Positions 28,494 through 37,454 of a stretch of DNA of 64,000 nucleotides are shown one piece after another. A model generated the notes under the pieces. The model did no database searches. It had not been told where the DNA came from and saw only the letters and a program-made list of their open reading frames with translations. How positions within the stretch are numbered: the stretch's first letter is position 1; every line of letters starts with the position of its first letter. This stretch comes from JBBIGV01 sp037447335 (GTDB lineage: Bacteria > Bacteroidota > Ignavibacteria > Ignavibacteriales > Ignavibacteriaceae): NCBI GenBank assembly GCA_037447335.1, contig JBBIGV010000010.1, forward strand, positions 10,238 to 74,237. Reading direction: 5' to 3'. Position numbers and translations under genes: made by a program.

Positions 28494-29552
28494 ATGACTA
28501 CAGCTAAAATACTTGTTTGTTATAATTCGCCTGTGAGCATATTCCCTGTTTACAATGGTAAGCCGGTTGAAAGCAGTATCTCATTAAATGATCTGTCGGA
28601 AAGCGGATTCTCAAGAGAAATAGCAAGGATTCGCAAAAACCTGCAGCAGTATTTTACAGAGGTATCAACTTTTGCAGTTAACAGAGACGTTGAGAAAGCA
28701 ATTAATAAGATAAATGGATATGCACCTGATGTGATTTTTAACTTTGTTGAATCTGTTGAAGGGATAGCATCATACGAATATTGTATGGCAGGATTATTTG
28801 AGCTGCTTGGATATTCATACACCGGGAATTATCCATCCTGCCTTGGTAATTGTCTTAATAAAGACAGAACGAAAAAAATTCTGAGATCGTACGGTATAAA
28901 TACTCCGGCATCTCTTTCGCTTGAATATAAAGAAGAAATAAATCCAAAAACTTTTAAACTGAATTTTCCGGTAATCATAAAACTAATGAGAGAGGATGCA
29001 AGCATTGGCATATCCGAATTTTCAGTTGTTAATAATTTCAGCAGTCTTAAAAAGCAGCTTGGTTTCCTTTTCAGAACTTATAAGCAGGACGTGATAATTG
29101 AAGAGTACATTGACGGACGCGAACTTAACGTAGCAATTCTTGGAGATACGGTTCTCCCGATTTCAGAGATCAGGTTTGATGGTCTACCTAAAGGCTTACC
29201 CCGCATCGTAACTTACGACGGGAAGTGGATGGCTGATAGTGTTTACTTCGATAATACCAAACCTGTTTGTCCTGCAAAACTCGACCGGAAAACCAAAGCC
29301 AGTGTTGAAAAGACGGCGCTCGCAGCATTTAAAGCAATAAACTGCCGCGATTATGCGCGTGTTGATATCAGGCTGGATAAAAAGAAAATTCCGTACGTAA
29401 TTGAAGTAAATCCGAACCCGGATATTTCTTATGATTCCGGTTTCGCAAGAGCATCTGCAGCAGCAGGTTTAAGTCACCCTGAACTTTTATTCCGGATAGC
29501 CTCGATGGCATTATCAAGAAAGACAAATGATACGAAAAATAAAGCAAGCTGA
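28494..29552 (+). CDS. D-Ala-D-Ala-ligase-like ATP-grasp enzyme (second of tandem pair)
   Basis: Paralogue of the preceding ligase, 352 residues, starting 19 nt after its stop. It has the same layout: PDVIFNFVES near 82, CLNKDRTKKILRSYGINTP near 120, FPVIIKLMREDASIGIS near 160, VIIEEYIDGRELNVAILG near 200 and IEVNPNPDIS near 305. The last motif departs from both the neighbour's NPLPGI and the classical Ddl NTLPG, suggesting that the two enzymes take different substrates or work as a heteromer. The GNAT gene overlaps its end by 26 nt, showing tight coupling. Confidence 0.82.
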   Translation: MTTAKILVCYNSPVSIFPVYNGKPVESSISLNDLSESGFSREIARIRKNLQQYFTEVSTFAVNRDVEKAINKINGYAPDVIFNFVESVEGIASYEYCMAGLFELLGYSYTGNYPSCLGNCLNKDRTKKILRSYGINTPASLSLEYKEEINPKTFKLNFPVIIKLMREDASIGISEFSVVNNFSSLKKQLGFLFRTYKQDVIIEEYIDGRELNVAILGDTVLPISEIRFDGLPKGLPRIVTYDGKWMADSVYFDNTKPVCPAKLDRKTKASVEKTALAAFKAINCRDYARVDIRLDKKKIPYVIEVNPNPDISYDSGFARASAAAGLSHPELLFRIASMALSRKTNDTKNKAS

Positions 29553-29997
29553 CGCAGAAAAAATTGACAAACTTATAAGCAAGATCCCGTCATTCACCGG
29601 TGAAGAAAAATCGGTTGCGATGGAGCTTGTTAACATTGCTGCCTCAAATGTGCAGCAGAATGATTACAACGTTTTTGTGTACGAACACAACGGAAGTATT
29701 TTAGGATATCACTGCACAGGTAAACGCCCTTTAACCGATGCAGTATTCGATCTTTTCTGGATTGTGTCCGATCCCGATTCACCAATAAAAGGAATCGGGA
29801 CAGAACTCGTCCGGCACTCTGAAGAATTTGTGCTTAATCACAAAGGAAGATGGCTTCTGGCTGAAACATCTTCCAAAGAAAGTTATTCGGGCACACGCAA
29901 TTTTTATTTGCGGAATAATTTTACGATCATCGCCGAAATAAATGACTTCTATTCGCACGGTGATAATCTGCTGGTTTTCGGAAAATATTTTAAATAA
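29527..29997 (+). CDS. GNAT-family N-acetyltransferase
   Basis: A 156-residue acetyl-CoA-dependent acyltransferase. The acetyl-CoA pyrophosphate-binding turn is IKGIGTELVRHSEE (about 92-105), followed by TRNFYLRNNFTIIAEINDFY (about 120-139), typical of the fold's last strands. The substrate is probably an amine. In the known N-epsilon-acetyl-beta-lysine pathway a GNAT (AblB) acetylates the product of lysine 2,3-aminomutase (AblA); this GNAT lies 20 nt before kamA, so it may do a similar job, but it is shorter than AblB and I do not use that symbol. Confidence 0.82.
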   Translation: MIRKIKQADAEKIDKLISKIPSFTGEEKSVAMELVNIAASNVQQNDYNVFVYEHNGSILGYHCTGKRPLTDAVFDLFWIVSDPDSPIKGIGTELVRHSEEFVLNHKGRWLLAETSSKESYSGTRNFYLRNNFTIIAEINDFYSHGDNLLVFGKYFK

Positions 29998-30017
29998 AAA
30001 CAATCAAAGGGTAAGTC

Positions 30018-31190
30018 ATGGAACTGTGGCAGCAAATGATAAGAGACAGCGTACACACGGTTGATCAGCTTGTGGATAGATTTGGGCTGGACCGTAATGT
30101 TGCTGAAGACCTCGATGAATTCTTTCAAGCCCGTATAAATCCTTATTACCTGAGTCTGATCAGGTATCCCGGAGATCCCATCTGGCTCCAATGCGTGCCG
30201 GATAAAATTGAGCTTGAAGACATTGACGCCGAAGAAGATCCTTTAATGGAAGATGCAATGAGCCCTGTTCCGAACATAACGCATCGCTACCCTGACAGAG
30301 CGCTCTTTCTCGTCACTTCTCAGTGCGGGCTGTATTGCCGTTTCTGTACCCGCAAAAGAAAAGTGGGAGACTATGAAAAAATTTCTATGAAAGGACTTGA
30401 AAGCGCTTTCAACTATATCGAGCAGCATACTGAGATAAGAGATGTGATTCTTTCAGGCGGCGACCCGCTTATGCTTACTGATACGATGCTCGAAAAAATT
30501 CTTCAGCGTTTAAGAGAAATTCCGCACATCGAAATTATAAGGCTAGGAACGAAGATGCCATGTGTGCTTCCGCAAAGAATTACAGATAAGCTTTGCAACA
30601 TGCTTAAAAAGTATCATCCGATTTATGTTAACACTCATTTTAATCATCCGTGGGAAATTACGCCTGAAAGTTCAAAAGCATGTGAAATGCTTGCAAATGC
30701 AGGTTGCCCGGTTGGTAATCAGATGGTGCTGATGAAAGGCGTAAATGATGATCCTGAAGTTGTTAAAGAATTAATGCAGAAGCTGCTGAAAGTCAGAGTA
30801 CGTCCTTATTACATGTATATGGCAGATGAAACAAAAGGCGCAAATCATTTCCGCACTTCTATTGAAACAGGTTTAAATATCATTGAAAACCTGCGCGGTC
30901 ATACAAGCGGGCTTGCGATTCCGCACTTTGTTATTGATGCACCGGGAGGTGGAGGTAAAATACCACTGCTGCCGAATTACGTTATTCATCATGATGAGGA
31001 TAAGATAATTCTTCGGAATTACAAGCATAAGATTTATGGTTATGCCAACTATAAAGACAAATTGAATCTTGCAAAGAAAAACGGCAGGAGTATAAAGGTT
31101 AATGCGAATGGCAAAAACGGTAAATCAAAACCAAAGCAGGTTGAATTGTCAAATGTAACAATTCCGGAACTTGAAGAAGTTGAAGGTTAG
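30018..31190 (+). CDS. kamA: lysine 2,3-aminomutase
   Basis: Radical SAM, PLP-dependent enzyme that interconverts L-alpha-lysine and L-beta-lysine. Of 390 residues, Cys103-x3-Cys107-x2-Cys110 (CGLYCRFC) binds the iron-sulfur cluster, SGGDP (about 146-150) contacts SAM, and the PLP loop DAPGGGGK has Asp307 and Lys314. Asp270 and Asp307 match the aspartates that hold the lysine side-chain amine in clostridial KamA, so lysine is the expected substrate. It is longer than EpmB-type proteins, and no efp gene is beside it. It closes a four-gene operon ending in a strong terminator. Confidence 0.92.
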   Translation: MELWQQMIRDSVHTVDQLVDRFGLDRNVAEDLDEFFQARINPYYLSLIRYPGDPIWLQCVPDKIELEDIDAEEDPLMEDAMSPVPNITHRYPDRALFLVTSQCGLYCRFCTRKRKVGDYEKISMKGLESAFNYIEQHTEIRDVILSGGDPLMLTDTMLEKILQRLREIPHIEIIRLGTKMPCVLPQRITDKLCNMLKKYHPIYVNTHFNHPWEITPESSKACEMLANAGCPVGNQMVLMKGVNDDPEVVKELMQKLLKVRVRPYYMYMADETKGANHFRTSIETGLNIIENLRGHTSGLAIPHFVIDAPGGGGKIPLLPNYVIHHDEDKIILRNYKHKIYGYANYKDKLNLAKKNGRSIKVNANGKNGKSKPKQVELSNVTIPELEEVEG

Positions 31191-31212
31191 AATAATATCT
31201 GTTCTTTTCTTA

Positions 31213-31246
31213 AACCCGTTGCAAAGTTTGTAACGGGTTTTTTGTT
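31213..31246 (+). terminator. intrinsic terminator of the ATP-grasp/GNAT/kamA operon
   Basis: AACCCGTT (31213-31220) pairs with AACGGGTT (31232-31239), and the inner CAAA pairs with TTTG. A T-rich tail TTTTTGTTT follows. Confidence 0.9.
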
Positions 31247-31259
31247 TCTGCCCCATAAG

Positions 31260-32051
31260 TTATTCAGCTTTAATGTTGTTCACCACCAAATCATAAACCG
31301 AATCGAAATAATATGTCGGTTTGATTTTTTCATTTCCGTTTGGATAATGTTTAACCCCGGTGGCAACCAGCGCAGTATCTATTCCGAATTTATTTCCCAT
31401 TGCAATGTCTGTCTCAAATCTGTCGCCAATGAGAAGAATATTTTCGGGCGCAGTATCAAGACGGGTAAGCGCTTCATTCATCATAAATTCCGATGGCTTG
31501 CCAAAATGCATTTCGAGCTTACGATGTGTTCTTTTTTCGAGCGCGGAGATTGTTGCTCCTGCATCAAGCACTTCGCCGTCATCTACAGGGCAGGTATCAT
31601 CAATATTTGCGGCGAAAAACCGTGCGCCTCTTTCAAGCGCGCGTGCCGCTATTTCAAGTTTTTCATAATCGAGTGTACGGTCAAGTGTAACAAGCAGTAA
31701 GTTTATCTCATCAGGGTCAGTTGAATAAACAAGACCGGCATTAACCATCTCATTTATAAATACTTCTTCCCCGATTGCATAGAATTTAGCGCCCGCAAAG
31801 TGATCGGATAAATATTTTTTTAATATCAATGTTGAGTTAATAATATCCGATTCTTCTATTTTTAATCCCCGCTCAGAAAGAAACTCATGATATTCTTTAA
31901 TGCTTCCCGTAGTTTTATTCGAAATGAAAATAACTTTCTTCCCGATTTCTTTAAGATGATTTACAGTTCTGTCTGCATTCGGAATGATATTACTGCCGCG
32001 GTAAATCGTCCCGTCAAGATCAAAGATAAAGGCGTTGTATTTGTTCAACAT
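31260..32051 (-). CDS. HAD-IIA family phosphatase (NagD-like)
   Basis: A 263-residue cytoplasmic phosphatase of the haloacid dehalogenase superfamily, subclass IIA, the group of NagD and p-nitrophenyl phosphatases. Motif I is DLDGTIYRG (11-19, nucleophile Asp11), motif II FISNKTTG near 42, and the late motif GDRFETDIAMGNKFGIDTALV near 208. The cap domain lies between. The substrate is probably a sugar or nucleotide phosphate and cannot be read. It sits 3 nt downstream of an amylase gene on the same strand. Confidence 0.88.
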   Translation of the reverse strand: MLNKYNAFIFDLDGTIYRGSNIIPNADRTVNHLKEIGKKVIFISNKTTGSIKEYHEFLSERGLKIEESDIINSTLILKKYLSDHFAGAKFYAIGEEVFINEMVNAGLVYSTDPDEINLLLVTLDRTLDYEKLEIAARALERGARFFAANIDDTCPVDDGEVLDAGATISALEKRTHRKLEMHFGKPSEFMMNEALTRLDTAPENILLIGDRFETDIAMGNKFGIDTALVATGVKHYPNGNEKIKPTYYFDSVYDLVVNNIKAE

Positions 32052-32054
32052 AGA

Positions 32055-33908
32055 TTAATGATGTTTATAGATTTTGAGGATTTTAACTGAAAGGGGTTCC
32101 AAAGAAAACTCGAGTATAGCATCAGCCCCTTCAGAGCCGGATGAGATGCCCTGTTCATCATTTAATAAATCATGGTAAAATATTCTTGCTTCATTAGTGG
32201 ATAACTTTATATGGTCTTGTTTATCACCTAAATTGAAGGCTGCGATTATCCGGTTCTCTTCATGTATTCTTTCAAACACAAAAGAAGACTTATCATCGTT
32301 CGCATAAAGGAACTCGCAGCTTCCTTTCCTCAAGGAGATATTACTGTTTCTGATTGTTATCAATTCCTTGTAGAACTCAAGCAAATCTTTATTTTGTTCC
32401 ACCTTGTATTTTCCGTGTCCTGCTGCAAAACCGGAGTTCTTGTTTATGATTTCCTCGTCATAAACCAGATCATCCCAAACCATTGGCTTGCGGCAGTGCG
32501 GATCGTCTGCGCCCCACATACCGACTTCATCGCCGTAATATATCATCGGCGCTCCACGATACGTCATCTGAAAAGCAGCAATAAGTTTTTGTTTTTTATA
32601 ATGTTCTTTTTGCGGTTTACCGGGATTGTAGTTCGGATTGCTTTCATTTGCATCGCGGTCATAATCACGGTCTGGATTTACAATCATTGAAGAGAGCCTG
32701 TCAGTATCATGGCTGCTCATCAGATTCTGAAGAAGATGAAGATTTTCATCAGGGTAAGTTCTATCTGTTTCTTTAAGTCTTTCAATAAATTCTGTAGGTT
32801 TGATTTTCCTTTTTTGATAAATGAAAAAATCTGTTACAGGGTAAGCGAAGTTATAATTCATTAAGGCATCAAAGACTCCATCATCAGAAACAAAATCAGG
32901 CGAAAGCTCCCACAATTCTCCGATTATAATCGCTTGCGGGTTAATTGATTTAACGAGCTTACTCCAATCTTCCCAGAATCCCAACGGGACATCACGCGCA
33001 ACATCAAGCCTCCAGCCGTCAATACCATCGGTGGGGTCACCGTCATCGTTCGGATCCATCCATCTTCTTGTTGCATGAAAGATGTATTGCTTTGGTCCGG
33101 GATGAAGATCATTTTCAGTTCGGTTAAATTCCGGGAGAGAAGCGATGTTCCACCATCCCTTATACTTAAATTCATTTTCGGCAGTTGATGGTTCATCGAA
33201 GGATTCAATCATATACCAGTCTTTATAAGCGGAGTTCTCTCTATTCATTACAATATCCTGAAAAGCCCAGAACTGAATACCCGTATGATTAAATACTCCG
33301 TCAATTATAATTCTCATATCTCTAGAATGAATTTCATCAATCAATTTCAGGAACAGCTTATCTGCTTCAGTCCAAACCCAGGTTGACGGATCATCAGGTA
33401 TTTCAGACGTAATTAAATTTCTATCTCCTTCCGGGTCAGGACCAAAATTCACATCAATATGATGAAAGGTTGAGCCATCATACTTATGCAATGATACAGC
33501 CTCAAAGACAGGATTAAGATAAATACCTCCTACGCCAAGTTCTTTAAGATAGTCAAGTTTATTTATTATTCCCTGAATATCTCCGCCGTATCTTCTTTGA
33601 TAAAGATGATCGCGGACATTACCTCCAAGTTTCTTTTCCCAGTCAGACATTTCAAACCAGTTGCTTGTCCACGGAGTAACATTCCATCCATCAGGAATAC
33701 TGCCCTTATTAATAAAAACTTTTTGAGGTTCGGGGTCATTGGATTTATCAGCGTTGGCAAATCTCTCAGGAAAGATCTGATACCATACAATGCCTTTTGC
33801 CCATTCGGGAAGTTTCTGTTGAGTGAACGCCTGGTTGTTCAGGAAGAACAACAAGCATAGTAATATAATATTGCTGTTTATGATTTTTGATGCGAATAAT
33901 TTTTTCAT
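32055..33908 (-). CDS. secreted alpha-amylase family (GH13) glycoside hydrolase
   Basis: Hydrolyses alpha-glucans (starch, maltodextrin, cyclodextrin or pullulan). A signal peptide covers residues 1-30 (NNQAFTQ). The GH13 regions are all present: DGVFNHTG at 203-210, GWRLDVARD with nucleophile Asp302, GELWE with acid/base Glu331, and SSHDTDRL with His400-Asp401. The early WYQIFPERF stretch (42-50) and the length of 617 suggest the neopullulanase/cyclomaltodextrinase-like branch. No T9SS tail is present, so it is probably periplasmic. It is followed by a HAD phosphatase gene. Confidence 0.92.
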   Translation of the reverse strand: MKKLFASKIINSNIILLCLLFFLNNQAFTQQKLPEWAKGIVWYQIFPERFANADKSNDPEPQKVFINKGSIPDGWNVTPWTSNWFEMSDWEKKLGGNVRDHLYQRRYGGDIQGIINKLDYLKELGVGGIYLNPVFEAVSLHKYDGSTFHHIDVNFGPDPEGDRNLITSEIPDDPSTWVWTEADKLFLKLIDEIHSRDMRIIIDGVFNHTGIQFWAFQDIVMNRENSAYKDWYMIESFDEPSTAENEFKYKGWWNIASLPEFNRTENDLHPGPKQYIFHATRRWMDPNDDGDPTDGIDGWRLDVARDVPLGFWEDWSKLVKSINPQAIIIGELWELSPDFVSDDGVFDALMNYNFAYPVTDFFIYQKRKIKPTEFIERLKETDRTYPDENLHLLQNLMSSHDTDRLSSMIVNPDRDYDRDANESNPNYNPGKPQKEHYKKQKLIAAFQMTYRGAPMIYYGDEVGMWGADDPHCRKPMVWDDLVYDEEIINKNSGFAAGHGKYKVEQNKDLLEFYKELITIRNSNISLRKGSCEFLYANDDKSSFVFERIHEENRIIAAFNLGDKQDHIKLSTNEARIFYHDLLNDEQGISSGSEGADAILEFSLEPLSVKILKIYKHH

Positions 33909-33974
33909 TTTTGTCTCTCAGCAGACGGGTTCATAGACTTCCTGTTATTTACGGTGTTTAATTTTTTTCGGTTA

Positions 33975-34889
33975 CTATAATTCGAGTTCCTTTTTCATAA
34001 GCATTAACGATTCATCAATCGAGTGGGGTTTATATCCGAGTTCGCTTTCTGCTTTAAGAGTAATTAAACCTGACTTCAAAGGTCTGCGTGCTGCCTGCTT
34101 TAATTCGCTTGTAAGTATTGGCAGAATGAGCTGCTTATCAAGATGAAAAAAATCCGCAATCCTGATAGTGAAATCGTATCGGGATAAAAATTCTTTCCCT
34201 CCGATATTATATATACCTGTCTTTTTGTACTCGATAACTTTATTTATCGCCTGAACAAGGTCATCAATAAAAGTAGGATTGCCGAATTGGTCTGTAACTA
34301 TTCGTATTGTATTACCTGCGCGTAAAGAGTTGATTACCCATTTCACAAAATCGGGTCTGCTTTCTGATGCAATACCATAGAGCACATTTGTCCGCAAGAT
34401 TGTATTTAGCACTCCGCTTAACTTAAGAGCATTTTCGCTTGCAAGTTTAGTTCGTCCATAGTAACCGAGGGGATTTGGTTTTGTGCTTTCAGAATAGGGA
34501 CCATTCTTACCGTCAAAAATATAATCGGTAGATATATGGATTATATGAGCATCAATAACCCTTGCGGCTTCGGAGATATATTCAACAGCTTTAACATTAA
34601 CTTTCCAGGCGGTTTCTCTTTCGGTTTCACTTAAATCTACGTTTGTAAAAGCAGCCGCATTGATTATAAAATCCGGGTAAAAATCCTGAATTAATTTTTT
34701 GATTTTATCCCTTTTGGTTAAATCGCAGCTAATGTAATCAACATCAGGCAAAACAGATTTATCTTCAACCGAAGAGCAGAGAAGCTGAAGATTTTTCTGG
34801 TTCAGATAAAACCCGGCTGTTCGCTGCCCCAGCATGCCGTTTGAGCCAAAGTTCAGTATTCTTTTTTTAATAATATCGTGAGAGAACAT
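33975..34889 (-). CDS. RmlD-like NAD(P)-dependent sugar-nucleotide reductase
   Basis: A 304-residue short-chain dehydrogenase of the RmlD substrate-binding family (dTDP-4-dehydrorhamnose reductase-like). It has the nucleotide motif FGSNGMLGQR (14-23), DYISCDLTKRD near 50, the catalytic pair Tyr-x3-Lys in YYGRTKLASE near 148, and DQFGNPTFIDDLVQAI near 201. Other rhamnose genes (rmlABC) are missing here, so the exact product is uncertain. It overlaps the upstream PfkB kinase gene by 23 nt, implying cotranscription. Confidence 0.82.
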   Translation of the reverse strand: MFSHDIIKKRILNFGSNGMLGQRTAGFYLNQKNLQLLCSSVEDKSVLPDVDYISCDLTKRDKIKKLIQDFYPDFIINAAAFTNVDLSETERETAWKVNVKAVEYISEAARVIDAHIIHISTDYIFDGKNGPYSESTKPNPLGYYGRTKLASENALKLSGVLNTILRTNVLYGIASESRPDFVKWVINSLRAGNTIRIVTDQFGNPTFIDDLVQAINKVIEYKKTGIYNIGGKEFLSRYDFTIRIADFFHLDKQLILPILTSELKQAARRPLKSGLITLKAESELGYKPHSIDESLMLMKKELEL

Positions 34890-35754
34890 CCTGTCGTAAA
34901 TTTTTCAAATCTTCCGGTGCTTCGCAAGATGCGGCAAAACCGGCAGCTAAGTTAGCAAAGCGCAAGGCACTTATAATATTTCTATGCTCAATATAGTTAT
35001 AAAAAAATGATGCCCCAAAAACATCACCGCACCCGATTTTATTCTTAACATTAACTTTGAAAGCTGAATGATATACGGAGGCAGTTTCTTCATTTTGTTT
35101 AAAGTAAACCTTAGCACCCCTTTCTGCTTTTGTCACAATGAGCAGTTCTGCTCCTTCGGATAAGATATTCTCTGCCGCATTAACTTCGCTGACAGCATTA
35201 CTTAAGGTGAATATTTCATGTTCATTAACCTGAATGATATCAGCACAAGCAATCCATGTTCCGGCATAAGGAATTTCGCGGAAGGTCCTGATTCCATCTT
35301 TATTTAGCCCGCGCGATAATGTATGTATATCGAGATAAATTTTTCCCTTAAACAACCGCCGCAGATTTTTTATCTGATCTATCGTCAGATCAAAACCAGT
35401 AACCATGTTAATGTAAATTCCGTCAAACTGGTCAAAAGTGATTTCAGGCAGTTTCAGGTTTTGTGAAAGATTCTCATATTTTTCCTGCCGCTCCCTGTCT
35501 TCAGAGATTTTCAGATGCACCCGCGGCAGCTTTTCAACGTGTTGAAGATATTTCAAATCAAAATTATTATAAACATCATTGAAAAGAGACGCGCTCTCAT
35601 CATCAAGTGCAGAGAGAAGATAAATCCTTTCCGAATTATTCTTTATAGCAGAAAAAGCAGCAGCAGAATAGAACATCCCGCCGGGCTGAATAGATTTCCT
35701 GCCGCCTTTATCAAAATGATCAATAACAGATTGTCCTATTACCAAAAGCTTCAT
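34867..35754 (-). CDS. PfkB-family carbohydrate/nucleoside kinase
   Basis: A 295-residue sugar kinase of the ribokinase/PfkB family. The N-terminal substrate region has GGMFYSAAAFSAIKNN (25-40); the C-terminal signature GCGDVFGASFFYNY (near 239) carries the catalytic Asp, replacing the commoner GAGD with GCGD. The sugar it phosphorylates is not evident. The RmlD-like gene overlaps its end, so the two may serve one sugar pathway. Confidence 0.85.
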   Translation of the reverse strand: MKLLVIGQSVIDHFDKGGRKSIQPGGMFYSAAAFSAIKNNSERIYLLSALDDESASLFNDVYNNFDLKYLQHVEKLPRVHLKISEDRERQEKYENLSQNLKLPEITFDQFDGIYINMVTGFDLTIDQIKNLRRLFKGKIYLDIHTLSRGLNKDGIRTFREIPYAGTWIACADIIQVNEHEIFTLSNAVSEVNAAENILSEGAELLIVTKAERGAKVYFKQNEETASVYHSAFKVNVKNKIGCGDVFGASFFYNYIEHRNIISALRFANLAAGFAASCEAPEDLKNLRQDVLSRYY

Positions 35755-35852
35755 TTGCAGGGGTAAATAATTTTGAATAGTTTAAAATAAAAAGATTTAA
35801 CTCTTTTTATGAGATATATTTCTTCCCGCATATTTACAACTTTTTTATATAT

Positions 35853-37409
35853 ATGAAAAATATTTTAGTTTTACTTGCACTGGTAATAGCTGGTTGTACC
35901 GCCTCAAATAAGCAGCTTTATGATCGTGAAATAATAAATAAAACTTACCTGAATGCCAACCTGGAATTTCTCGCTTCGGATGAACTTGAAGGACGGGAAG
36001 CAACCACCCGTGCAGAAAAGATTTCTGCACTCTTCCTGGCTTCCGAACTAAAAAAATATGGTGTTCAGGAATTGGAAGAATTCGATTCATACTTAATGGA
36101 ATTTACAATCTTAAAAACTAATATTGATACGAACTCATACATTAAATATGGGGAAGATATGATCTTTAGCTTCCCGGATGAATTTATTGCTGATTTACGA
36201 AAAAGCACTTCAATATCAGGTTATTATGATTTGGTCTTTGCAGGTTTTGGTATCACTGCGCCCGAGTTTGATTATGATGACTATGAAAATTTAGATGTTG
36301 CCGGTAAGTGGGTCATAGTTTGGAAGGGCGAGCCTGCAAGCAGCGATCCGCAGTTTTTTGATGGAAATTATTTAACAACTTATTCAACCGGTGAACACAA
36401 GATCTATAATGCAAAATCGCGTAATGCAGCCGGTATTATTCTTTTAGCCGAAGACCAGTTGATTAATTTCTGGGATGCCGCCTACAGGGCATTCTTTACG
36501 AGGTCAGCCTTTTCATTAAAGAATAACGAAGTGACTGATACTGATTCTTTCGCAGTATTATACATCAGGAATCAGACAGCAAAAAAAATATTTTCGGAAC
36601 AACAGTATAAATCTGAAGAAATTGAACAATTGACCGCAGGTGGTCATACTGTACCAAGATTCAATTTTGATAATAAAGTTTTTATAAATCTGAATAAACT
36701 TAGTTCAGACTATAGCTCATACAATGTAATTGGTTATCTTGAAGGCGAAAATCCGCAACTGAAAAATCAATACATTGCAATCGGTGCGCATTATGATCAT
36801 CTTGGTGTGAGAGAAGACAGAATTTATAATGGCGCAGATGATAATGGTTCCGGGACAGTTGCAGTTCTTGAAGTTGCACGCGCCTTGAGCGAGTCCGGGG
36901 GCAACAAGAGATCTGTATTATTTGTTTTCCACGGAGCTGAAGAAAAAGGATTGCTGGGTTCACGGTACCTGTCGGATAATTTTTACCTGATGGATAATAT
37001 ACAGGCTCATATAAACCTTGATATGGTCGGCAGGGAAAGTGTTGATACGATTTACTCGGTTGGTTCGGATAAAATAAATCCACGGCTGAAAGAAATTGTT
37101 GAAGAAACAAACCGTAATACGGTGAATTTTGTTCTTGATTATAAGTTTGATGAACCTGACGACCCGCACAGGATATATTATCGCAGTGACCATTATCACT
37201 ACGCTCGTAAAGGAATACCGATAGTTTTCTTTTATGATTTTATGATGGAAGATTATCACAGACCAGGTGATACCGTTGACAAAATAAATTTTGAGAAGAT
37301 AAGAAAGGTGGCTGAACTTGTTTACCATCTTACATTAAATCTTGCAAATGAAGAAGGTCAACTCAGACCGGAAGAATCAGTGATCGAATTATCATTACCG
37401 GCAGATTAA
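35853..37409 (+). CDS. M28-family zinc aminopeptidase, lipoprotein
   Basis: A 518-residue metallopeptidase exported as a lipoprotein: the signal ends VIAGC at residue 15. A PA-domain-like segment (about 100-225) precedes the M28 catalytic core. Di-zinc ligands can be seen in order: GAHYDHLG, the bridging Asp in GADDNGSG, the catalytic/ligand Glu pair in GAEEKGLLG, NLDMVGR, and a late His in DYHRPGD. Members remove N-terminal residues from peptides outside the cytoplasm. It stands alone upstream of bshA. Confidence 0.9.
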   Translation: MKNILVLLALVIAGCTASNKQLYDREIINKTYLNANLEFLASDELEGREATTRAEKISALFLASELKKYGVQELEEFDSYLMEFTILKTNIDTNSYIKYGEDMIFSFPDEFIADLRKSTSISGYYDLVFAGFGITAPEFDYDDYENLDVAGKWVIVWKGEPASSDPQFFDGNYLTTYSTGEHKIYNAKSRNAAGIILLAEDQLINFWDAAYRAFFTRSAFSLKNNEVTDTDSFAVLYIRNQTAKKIFSEQQYKSEEIEQLTAGGHTVPRFNFDNKVFINLNKLSSDYSSYNVIGYLEGENPQLKNQYIAIGAHYDHLGVREDRIYNGADDNGSGTVAVLEVARALSESGGNKRSVLFVFHGAEEKGLLGSRYLSDNFYLMDNIQAHINLDMVGRESVDTIYSVGSDKINPRLKEIVEETNRNTVNFVLDYKFDEPDDPHRIYYRSDHYHYARKGIPIVFFYDFMMEDYHRPGDTVDKINFEKIRKVAELVYHLTLNLANEEGQLRPEESVIELSLPAD

Positions 37410-37454
37410 TTATATAGTTTCAATTATTCACATATAAAGTAAGAATTTTATCAA

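Noticed and set aside
30018..31190. KamA as EpmB, the EF-P lysylation enzyme
   Set aside because: Longer than EpmB, no efp or epmA neighbour, and context is ATP-grasp/GNAT genes.
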